20,703 nucleotides of DNA from JAZFYD01 sp036443405 (lineage in GTDB: Bacteria; Planctomycetota; PLA2): contig JAZFYD010000240.1 of assembly GCA_036443405.1 (NCBI GenBank), forward strand, positions 1 to 20,703. Reading direction: 5' to 3'. The notes beneath the pieces were generated by a model. The model saw only the letters and a program-made list of their open reading frames with translations, searched no databases and had not been told where the DNA came from. Position numbers and translations under genes: made by a program. Shown piece after piece: positions 14,276-20,703 of this stretch (positions are counted from its first letter, which is position 1; each line of letters begins with the position of its first letter).

Positions 14276-15034
14276 CTAGCGCTCGCTCTTGTCCTCTTCG
14301 GCCTCACGCTTGGCGGCGTTGATCGTGTAACGCTCCACGAGCCGGCGGTACCGTTGCGGGACGTTGCTGAAGTCGCCGCGGCGCAAGTGCTCCTGTTCCT
14401 CGGGAGGAAGTCGGACGAGCCATGCGTCGACCTTGCGTTCGAGCGCGGACTTTCTCCGCTCCTCGTTCCTCTTTTTGCGCTCTTTGTCCCTGAGCATCTT
14501 GTCTTGCGGGTCGCGCGGTTTCTTCTGCGACTTGTCCCCGCCGTCTTTCTTCTTCTTCTGACGGTCGTTCTTGGGGCTGTTCGATGACGGGCCTCTTCCG
14601 CCCTTCGGCCATGCGCGGAGCAACTCCGCAAGGCTCCTCTCCAGCGCTTTGCCCGATTGCCCCTGGCCCTGAAGCAGACGCTGCAGCTTCTCCTTCAGAT
14701 CGCCCTGTTTCTTCTCGAGCTGATCCTGCTTCTCCCGGCGCGCTTCGGCCGCGGGCGCGGTGTCCGACTGCTGCGGCGGGTCCTTCAGGAGTTTCTGCAA
14801 CTCCGCATCGACCGCCTTTTGTGATTGCACCAGCCGGTCCACGTTCGAGACCTCGAGCAGCAAAAGCTCGCTCGCCCGCATGAGGTTGGAGATCTCGTCC
14901 ATGCGCTTCTTGATCTCTTCGCGGGGATCGCCCCCGCCCGGAGCACCCGGGCCGCCCTGAGCTGCGGCGGGCCCGGTGAGGACAAGAAACGTCGCGAGCA
15001 AGAACGCGGAAAGACGTGTCGTGGAAAAGTTCAT
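14276..15034 (-). CDS. Secreted coiled-coil protein, DUF4175-operon associated
   Basis: 252 residues. ATG 15034 overlaps the preceding stop (ATGA), and AGGAGGA lies 6 bases upstream. A signal peptide (1-25: LSAFLLATFLVLTGPAAAQ) is followed by a coiled coil (36-140, broken by a Pro/Gln/Ala stretch near 86-97) and a strongly basic Lys/Asp-rich region (155-200). It ends with VDAWLVRLPPEEQEHLRRG (202-220) and NVPQRYRRLVERY (224-236). This W..LPP...(10-15)..P..YR.L.E.Y ending is familiar from planctomycete secreted proteins of similar operons. I infer a small conserved binding module at the C-terminus. No enzyme motif is present. Confidence 0.85.
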   Translation of the reverse strand: MNFSTTRLSAFLLATFLVLTGPAAAQGGPGAPGGGDPREEIKKRMDEISNLMRASELLLLEVSNVDRLVQSQKAVDAELQKLLKDPPQQSDTAPAAEARREKQDQLEKKQGDLKEKLQRLLQGQGQSGKALERSLAELLRAWPKGGRGPSSNSPKNDRQKKKKDGGDKSQKKPRDPQDKMLRDKERKKRNEERRKSALERKVDAWLVRLPPEEQEHLRRGDFSNVPQRYRRLVERYTINAAKREAEEDKSER

Positions 15035-18000
15035 CGCTGCTCCTCCTCGTCGCGGAAGGGGTCGTCCTGATTCTCGCCGCCAAGGAGCGACTCGCGCAGG
15101 CTGTCGAAGAGTTCGGCGAGCGAACCCTGTTGGTGGTACATGCGTTCGAGGCGCGCCTTCTCGCCGTCTTTCGGATCGGTTTGGCCGAATCCAGGCCGGC
15201 TCTTGAAGAAGTTCTCGCGTTCCTCGTTGAGCGCGCGCTGCAGGACCAGCACCATGCGGACCTCGGCGTTGGGCGGAACCAAGCGGGGTTGTCCGCCCCC
15301 TTGGCCCTGCCCGCCTCCCTGTTGGCCCTGCTGCTGCTGTTGCGCTTGCTGCTTTTTCTCCGCGATGTCGCGTTCGAGTCCCTTGAGCGCCATGTCGAAA
15401 CGCCGGATCACATCGCCCAGCAATTCCTGGGGAAGCAATCCGACCTCGCGCGCGCGCAGGCTGACGGTGAGTTCTTTCAAGTCGTCGCCGCAGCCGCGTA
15501 GGAGGTAGGTGTAGACAACCGCACCTTCTCTTTCGATCGCGTCGGCTTTCTTACCGATTCCGCGCTCCAGTTCGTCGATTTGGCGCGTGAGCGGCTGCAC
15601 CTCGGTGCGATAGAGCGCGCGGGTCACGCGGCCGGCCTTGCGCGCCTCGGCGTCGATCTTCTGGATCGTCTCGAGGTGTGCCTGCGAGGCGCGGCGGAAT
15701 TCCTTCAGCTCGTTGCGCAGACGGAACAGAAGCTCGTGCTGGCGGAGTTGGCGGTACCGGCGCTCCTCCTCCTTCAGCTCCTTCTCGGTCTGTTCCAGGG
15801 ACTTCTGAGCGCGCTCTTGGGCGCGTTCGGCCTCATCCATTTCGCCCTGCTCGAGTTTCTGGCCAGCCTGTCGCATCGCGGACTGCGCGTCCTGCAGACG
15901 CTCCACGCCCGAGTTCTCCTTCATCTTGCGGAGCCGGTCTTCCAGGCGCTTCACATCCTGTTCGAGACGCTGTTGTTTCTCTGCGAGGTCCTTTCGCGGC
16001 GTTTTTTCCTGCTGCTTCTTGCGTTCGCGAACATCCTTGATCGCGCGGCGGGCTTCCTCGATTTGTTTGCGCGCCTGGGCGCGATCCTGCTCCGCGCTCT
16101 TCGGCATGGCCTCGCTAAGGCGTTTGAGGGACTTGCGAAGGGCCTCCGCAGCCTCGCGAGTGCGCTCGGCGGCGGTCTCCATCTTGCCGCGTGATTCGTC
16201 TTCACGGGCGCGGCGCGCACCCTCTTCGAGTTTCTTGGCCGTCTCATCGGCGCGTTTGGCCGATTGTTCGGTGCGCTTTTGCAACGGGCCGAGTTTGGAC
16301 TGGCTTCCGCTCGCGGCTTGCTCGGCCGCGGCGCGCGCGCCTTTGGCCATCTGCTCGATCGTTTGAAGGACGTCTGCCTGTTTGTCGGTTGCTTTTTGGA
16401 ACTCGCCCCTCTTGACATGCTCCGCAGCTTCGACCGCTTTCCGGGCGGCGCCGTTGGCGTTCTCTTTCGTCTCCGCAGGTGCGTTCTCGGCGGCTCTCTT
16501 GAGATCCTCGGCGATGTCCTTCTGGCGCTTGGTCAGGTTCTCGCGCTCTTCCATCGCCTGTTTCAGTTCGCGTGCGGTTTGTTCGAGACGCTCGGCTGCG
16601 TTTTGCGCGTGGCGCTTCGTGCTGACGGACTTGCCCTTGCGTGTCGAGGCGGACGCCTTGTCGAGATCCTTGGCGGCGCGCGACGTGGCGTGGGCGCCTT
16701 GACTCAGGCTCTCCTTCAGGCCGGCCTCCTCCGCGGCGTTTTCGTTCGCCATCTTCTCGAGTTCCTTGGCGAGCTTGCGGGCGTCCGCCGCGCGTTTCGC
16801 CTGCTTGTCGGCTTCGGCGTTGCGGGACTCCTCCGAAGCCTTGGCGCCCTTTTGGGCCAGCGCCTTTGCGGCCTCGGTCAGCGCCTTGTACGCGTTCTCC
16901 GCGGCCTCGCTCGCCGAGCGTCCGCGCTCCAGCGCCTTCGCGGCGTCGAATGCCGCGTGTTTGGCCTCGTCGAGTTTCTTCGCGACATCGCCGTCCGCTT
17001 CCTTCGCGGCGCGCTCGATCTCCCGCGCCATGACCTGCTCATCGCGCTGCAAGGTCTCGCGACTCGGCGATTGGTCCAACGCGCTCTCGGCCGCTTCCTG
17101 GGCCCGCTTCTTCTCGTCCGGGGTCAACTTCGCCCCGGCCGCCTGGCGCAGCGCGTCCGCTTCGGCTTTCGCGGAATCGGGCGTCGCGGCGGACGCCTCC
17201 TTGAGGACGTTCTCGAGTTCGGCACCGTCGATCTTCGCTTGGGGTGCCAACGCGGAGACCGCCCGCTCGAGGGCGTGGCGTGCTGCGATGTCGGCGGCCA
17301 GCTGTTTTTGCCGTTCCGCCAACTCCGCGACCTTTTGTGAAAGCTCACGGGCCGCATCGCGGTCCGCGGCCTTGTCCGCAGCGTCCTGCGCCGCGCGTTG
17401 CAGAGATTCGAGTTCCGCCACCGCGCGGTTGATCTTGGGCCGGAGCGTGTCGGCGGCACCCCCACGGATCTTCGTCTCCGTGCGCAAGGCGCGCTGCCGC
17501 CGCGCCAACGCTTCGAGTCTCGACGCGCGCTCGCGGGCCTCGTCGAGCTTGGCGAGTTGGTTGCGTGCGTCGCGGTCGAGCGCGTCGATTTCCTTCAAGA
17601 GTTTGTCCAGCGCGCGCCGGCCCTGTTCGGCGGCCGATTCGGCCGGGCTGCGCGGCGTGCTGGCACGGGTCTGTTTGCGGAGTTCCGCCTGCCGCCGCGC
17701 CGCCTTGCGCACCTCGTCCCGTGCATCTTCGAGATTCTTCTCCCGTTGCTCGAGGCTGGCGAGGTCGTCTTCGCCCGAAAGCAGGGTGACGATTTCGCTG
17801 AGGAGGTCGATCACCTTGATGCCGATCTCACCGACCTCGGGTGCCCGCTCGGGGGACTGTTCGAGGATCGACGCCATCGTGTTCATCGCGGACACGAGAT
17901 CGCCGAGGCTCTTGGAACCGGTGCCGTCGCCCTTGGCGAGCGTGCTGATCGGAATGGCGCGCGTCTGGATGCGTGCAACCGCCTCGCGGAGCTGCTTGGC

Positions 18001-18195
18001 TTTTTGGGTGTCGCCGCGCTCTTCGAGTTCGGTTGCGAGCCCGTCGATGGTTTTTAGGATGCGTTCGAGGCGTGCGACCGCTTCCTTTTGTCTGGCTGTG
18101 AGTTGTTCGATGTCGCGCCGGCGCTTCGCCGGTTCCTGGGCCCCGAGGGGGAGGATGAAGGTGACAACACAGGTCAAGAGCAGGATGTGGCGCAT
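15031..18195 (-). CDS. Giant secreted coiled-coil protein with Q/G-rich linker
   Basis: 1054 residues from ATG 18195. The frame is open to 18303, but there it overlaps the previous gene; the chosen start has AGGAG 8 bases upstream and opens with a signal peptide (RHILLLTCVVTFILPLGAQ). Residues 20-945 are almost entirely charged alpha-helix of coiled-coil type, rich in Ala, Glu, Lys, Arg and Gln, with no cysteine motif or enzyme domain. A Gln/Gly low-complexity linker (about 949-969; nt 15294-15354) precedes a better-conserved C-terminus: RLVPPNAEVRMVLVLQRALN (971-990) and YHQQGSLAELFDSLRES (1051 region minus about 34 residues). The LVPP.AE...L..LQ pattern after a Q/G-rich stretch resembles the end of DUF4175-type proteins. 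It probably forms a long rod in the periplasm. It starts 11 bases after the stop of the membrane protein gene. Confidence 0.9.
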   Translation of the reverse strand: MRHILLLTCVVTFILPLGAQEPAKRRRDIEQLTARQKEAVARLERILKTIDGLATELEERGDTQKAKQLREAVARIQTRAIPISTLAKGDGTGSKSLGDLVSAMNTMASILEQSPERAPEVGEIGIKVIDLLSEIVTLLSGEDDLASLEQREKNLEDARDEVRKAARRQAELRKQTRASTPRSPAESAAEQGRRALDKLLKEIDALDRDARNQLAKLDEARERASRLEALARRQRALRTETKIRGGAADTLRPKINRAVAELESLQRAAQDAADKAADRDAARELSQKVAELAERQKQLAADIAARHALERAVSALAPQAKIDGAELENVLKEASAATPDSAKAEADALRQAAGAKLTPDEKKRAQEAAESALDQSPSRETLQRDEQVMAREIERAAKEADGDVAKKLDEAKHAAFDAAKALERGRSASEAAENAYKALTEAAKALAQKGAKASEESRNAEADKQAKRAADARKLAKELEKMANENAAEEAGLKESLSQGAHATSRAAKDLDKASASTRKGKSVSTKRHAQNAAERLEQTARELKQAMEERENLTKRQKDIAEDLKRAAENAPAETKENANGAARKAVEAAEHVKRGEFQKATDKQADVLQTIEQMAKGARAAAEQAASGSQSKLGPLQKRTEQSAKRADETAKKLEEGARRAREDESRGKMETAAERTREAAEALRKSLKRLSEAMPKSAEQDRAQARKQIEEARRAIKDVRERKKQQEKTPRKDLAEKQQRLEQDVKRLEDRLRKMKENSGVERLQDAQSAMRQAGQKLEQGEMDEAERAQERAQKSLEQTEKELKEEERRYRQLRQHELLFRLRNELKEFRRASQAHLETIQKIDAEARKAGRVTRALYRTEVQPLTRQIDELERGIGKKADAIEREGAVVYTYLLRGCGDDLKELTVSLRAREVGLLPQELLGDVIRRFDMALKGLERDIAEKKQQAQQQQQGQQGGGQGQGGGQPRLVPPNAEVRMVLVLQRALNEERENFFKSRPGFGQTDPKDGEKARLERMYHQQGSLAELFDSLRESLLGGENQDDPFRDEEEQR

Positions 18196-18206
18196 TCCTT
18201 TTTCTC

Positions 18207-20498
18207 CTACTTGTCGGACAATTCCTCGGTGGCGGTCACGACGTCCTTCTCGGTCTCGCGCAGTGACTTGAAATCGCGAACCACGCCTTCGTAGCTCTGC
18301 CATTCCCTGGTCAGGCGCGCGAGCCGGTCGAGGCCCTCGGCGATGGCCTCCTGCTCGCGTAGGACGACGCGGAACAGGCGTTTGGCGGACTCCGGATTTC
18401 GGGTCAACGCAAGTTCGTCGAGGGAACGGTACGCGGTCGGCGCGTGGTCCTGCGCAAGGCGGTCGGCCAGGTCGGCCATTTCACAGAGTTTTCTGAGCGA
18501 TCCGCCCGCGCGCAGTTCGCGGTTCTGGATCGCGGCCCAGATGTCGCGGTACAGAGTGCCGCGGAACGGGGGGCTCGTGTCTTCCGTGAGTTCGAGAAGA
18601 TGGCGCTCGAAAAACGGAAGCATGCGGTTGGCGGCCGACGTGTCGTCGAGCCGGTTGAATACGTAGAGGTTCGTGACGCGCACGACCTGGGCCAGGATGC
18701 GGCGCAGATCCTGTGTCACGCGTGATTGCAGACTCTGGGTCTTTCGCGTCCAGCCCCGCAATTCGGATTCGGGCTGTCCGGCGGTCGCGAGTGCGGCTTC
18801 CACAGACTCCATGGGACCTGTGGCGTCTTGCGTTCGGACGATGGTCTTGTCGACGGTTTCCTTCAGGGTTTGCTGTTTGCCTTCGACATCGCTGGCGATG
18901 TGATCCTCGTCGACGAACTCGACGCGCCGCGGGCGGGTCTCTTTCACCTGACCTGACGAGTCCGTGGCGAGTATGCGGTAAGTGAGGAACTGCCGCGGCC
19001 GCGGCGGCTTCCCGTCGGCCCCTGTCAGACGCGCGAGATCGAACACCGCGAGGCCGGCCACGACCTTTGGGTCGGCGCTGGGTGCGCCCAGCAACCGGAC
19101 GGCGTTCTTGTCGTCCGTGGCGGACGGCGAGCCGAGAGAGATTGTCTTCTCTGTGCCCTTGCCGAGTTCCTCTTCCAGCGAGTAGGCGAGCGCGGTGTGT
19201 GCCACCCTGTGGTCGTCGCGGACGAGAAAGTTCACGAGCAAGACGCCGTCCACCGCACGGCTCGTGCGATTCGACGGCGTTCGGACGCGAATCAACGGTG
19301 CGCGGTCCTTCAAGGCGCGGAGAATGAACGTGTCGATGCCGGGATCGTTTTCTTGTCCGTTGTCGCCTTGCAGGCGAACGGAATAGCGGATGTCCTGATC
19401 GACAGAGACCTTCCAGAGGAAAAGCGTCGGCTCGAGGCGCTCGAGTTCGAGTTCCGATTCGGCGCCGACAGCGACGGCCGTGCGCTCGATGGGCAGGTTG
19501 GTGCGCACTCGCAGTTCCAGACGGCTGCCCTGCGGGATGCGTTGGTCGCCACCGAGGCGCACTTCGCTCTGCTGCCCGAGGTAGTCCGGGAAGTGACACG
19601 TCACCTCGACCTGCAGGATCGACGGGGGGGTGAGCGCTTCGATGAAGTAGACCTGGCCGCGATCATCGTCGCCGCCGGTCACGGTGAACCGGTACGACGT
19701 GTATATGGGCAGATTCAACGTGAAGAACGACGGATTGTCGGGGGAGGGATCGAGGTCGATCCGCTCGACGATGCGCCGGTCGGAGTCCGCTTCCCAATAG
19801 GAAAACTCGACGCGCTCCGGAACCGTGCCCTCGGCGCGCACGCGAATCGTCGACTCGCGGCCGCGCGTGACCCGCCTGGGTTCGCCCGGGGTCATCTCCT
19901 CCACGACAAGCGTCGTGCGCCGGGGCCACTCGACGTTCTCCCAGAGCAGGTTTCGCCGCAGGAAAATCGAGAAGCGCCGCTGGTCGGCGGCGGCCAGCCC
20001 CGAAAACGACAGCACAAGGGCGAGCGCTGCGACCGCCCAGCGGGTGGCCGATGCGGCCCGCGCGACCTTGGTGAACGCGATCGTCGGCGCGAGTGCGACG
20101 GTTTCCTCGATGACCGCGCGCATGAGCTCGGGCGAGTCCTCGTTGTCGTCATCCGCGGATGCGCCGGCAAACGCGAGGCTCGAGGCCAGGCGGTCTTCGA
20201 GACCCGGGTTCGCCGCCTCAACCCTCGCCGCGAGGCGCTCGTCGCTGAGCGGACGCGAGAGCGGTCGCAGAATGCGCCGGAACACGACCGCGACGGTGCC
20301 GATGACAAGCATCAAGAACGCGACGCGGCGCACCCCGACGGGCAGGCGCAACAGATAGTCCGCCAGAAACAGCACAGCGAGACTGATGACGAGAAAGACC
20401 AGAAGGCGCGCGGACCCGTGTACGAGCACGAGGGTGCGGACCCTCGTTCGCAGATGGGCGAGGCCGCGGCGCAGCGGTCGAACGGCATCGTCGAACAA
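18207..20498 (-). CDS. DUF4175-like membrane protein with large extracytoplasmic domain
   Basis: 763 residues. There is no ATG in the right place; TTG 20498 is chosen because GGAGG lies 7 bases upstream and the previous gene stops just before it. TTG 20504 (overlapping that stop) or 20588 are alternatives. Three membrane segments: 32-50 (LLVFLVISLAVLFLADYLL), 58-74 and 154-171. Between the second and third is SDERLAARVEAANPGLEDRLASSLAF (85-110), the amphipathic signature I associate with DUF4175/TIGR02302-type proteins. From about 175 the protein is beta-rich (Ig-like, about 190-520), then helical (about 560-763). The long C-terminal part would be outside the cytoplasm. It lacks the Q-rich coiled-coil end of classical DUF4175 proteins; that part may be the next gene. 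Family assignment is by pattern and needs a profile search. Confidence 0.8.
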   Translation of the reverse strand: MFDDAVRPLRRGLAHLRTRVRTLVLVHGSARLLVFLVISLAVLFLADYLLRLPVGVRRVAFLMLVIGTVAVVFRRILRPLSRPLSDERLAARVEAANPGLEDRLASSLAFAGASADDDNEDSPELMRAVIEETVALAPTIAFTKVARAASATRWAVAALALVLSFSGLAAADQRRFSIFLRRNLLWENVEWPRRTTLVVEEMTPGEPRRVTRGRESTIRVRAEGTVPERVEFSYWEADSDRRIVERIDLDPSPDNPSFFTLNLPIYTSYRFTVTGGDDDRGQVYFIEALTPPSILQVEVTCHFPDYLGQQSEVRLGGDQRIPQGSRLELRVRTNLPIERTAVAVGAESELELERLEPTLFLWKVSVDQDIRYSVRLQGDNGQENDPGIDTFILRALKDRAPLIRVRTPSNRTSRAVDGVLLVNFLVRDDHRVAHTALAYSLEEELGKGTEKTISLGSPSATDDKNAVRLLGAPSADPKVVAGLAVFDLARLTGADGKPPRPRQFLTYRILATDSSGQVKETRPRRVEFVDEDHIASDVEGKQQTLKETVDKTIVRTQDATGPMESVEAALATAGQPESELRGWTRKTQSLQSRVTQDLRRILAQVVRVTNLYVFNRLDDTSAANRMLPFFERHLLELTEDTSPPFRGTLYRDIWAAIQNRELRAGGSLRKLCEMADLADRLAQDHAPTAYRSLDELALTRNPESAKRLFRVVLREQEAIAEGLDRLARLTREWQSYEGVVRDFKSLRETEKDVVTATEELSDK

Positions 20499-20500
20499 AC

Positions 20501-20703
20501 TCAATCCTCCGTAGTGCGTTTCGTGGGGGTGTCTTCGCCTGGGTTCGGATCCGGAATGGTCGGCCCGACTTGCACCCGGACGTTCCAAGTGCGGCAGAAA
20601 ACCGAAAGCGTCTTCTGGTCGGTGGACGAATTCGGAAGGCCCGGATTCGGAAGACCCGGTTTGGGATTCGGGAAACCCGGTTTGGGATTCGGGAAACGAA
20701 GTG
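20501..20703 (-). CDS. C-terminus of an unknown protein with PNPKPGF repeats (partial)
   Basis: The frame enters from the right edge and ends at TGA 20503-20501, two bases before the chosen TTG of the DUF4175-like gene. The 66 visible residues start with heptapeptide repeats (FPNPKPG twice, LPNPGLPN) and continue with TLSVFCRTWNVRVQVGPTIP and an acidic/Thr-rich tail ending KRTTED. The alternative frame that leads into the DUF4175-like gene is also open, but the repeat peptide, the stop and the following GGAGG/TTG make a separate gene more likely. It is probably the next gene upstream in the operon. The family is not recognisable from this fragment. Confidence 0.55.
   Translation of the reverse strand, partial: LRFPNPKPGFPNPKPGLPNPGLPNSSTDQKTLSVFCRTWNVRVQVGPTIPDPNPGEDTPTKRTTED
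20506..20510 (-). promoter_or_regulatory. Shine-Dalgarno site for the DUF4175-like gene
   Basis: GGAGG on the minus strand, 7 bases before TTG 20498 and only 1 base before the alternative TTG 20504. It favours 20498 and lies inside the last codons of the upstream gene, as expected for coupled translation. Confidence 0.6.
20634..20690 (-). repeat. 21-bp tandem repeat encoding a proline/glycine heptapeptide
   Basis: Two adjacent 21-base units (20649-20669 and 20670-20690) differ at two positions. A shortened 15-base unit (20634-20648) lies on one side, and another unit runs toward the window edge. In the minus-strand frame they encode PNPKPG(F/L) units. The array probably continues beyond the window. 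Confidence 0.85.

Noticed and set aside
15294..15354. Microsatellite or CRISPR-like repetition
   Set aside because: The repetition is the Gln/Gly-rich linker of the coiled-coil protein; there are no spacers or regular direct repeats.
16264..18271. Long plus-strand open frames (358 and 501 codons) opposite the coiled-coil gene
   Set aside because: They mirror the biased Ala/Glu/Lys codons of the coiled coil, giving Ser/Ala/Arg- or Leu/Arg-rich protein. The minus strand has a signal peptide, ribosome binding site and operon context.

Overview
The window is high-GC bacterial DNA with features typical of Planctomycetota or a related group. These are a secreted WD40 protein with a HEAT-like tail, secreted proteins with signal peptides and no known domain, a squalene-cyclase-like repeat protein with a MHGHG-type motif, HEAT repeats fused to other domains, and a DUF4175-like membrane gene followed by a giant coiled-coil gene. 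The phylum is an inference from gene content; no rRNA gene is present.

Layout. Positions 1-2407 (+) hold a WD40 protein cut by the window edge and an overlapping secreted protein. A convergent secreted protein (2560-3414, -) lies downstream of fusA (3640-5712, -), which has a textbook UUCG-loop terminator. A divergent intergenic region with a 12-bp tandem repeat leads into a tightly overlapping + strand cluster: TPR protein, NUDIX-like phosphoesterase and M24 Xaa-Pro peptidase (6074-9548). Next come two back-to-back inverted-repeat elements (9573-9718 and 9725-9922). The second overlaps the stop codon of a HEAT plus degenerate alpha/beta-hydrolase protein (9920-11323, -). A 553-bp intergenic region packed with palindromes precedes larE (11877-12686, +), which converges on a secreted prenyltransferase/squalene-oxidase-repeat protein (12694-13830, -).

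The last 6.6 kb is one tightly packed minus-strand operon, read right to left. It starts with the C-terminus of an unknown gene carrying heptapeptide repeats, then a DUF4175-like membrane protein, a 1054-residue secreted coiled-coil protein, a 252-residue secreted coiled-coil protein and probably a 61-residue membrane protein. Genes abut or overlap (TGA/TTG, 11-bp gap, ATGA), so they are probably translated together. The most notable idea is that the first two complete genes look like the membrane/beta-rich half and the helical Q/G-rich half of a DUF4175 protein split into separate polypeptides. Together with two further small secreted or membrane proteins, they would form an uncharacterised envelope system.

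No tRNA, rRNA, CRISPR array or transposase gene was recognised.
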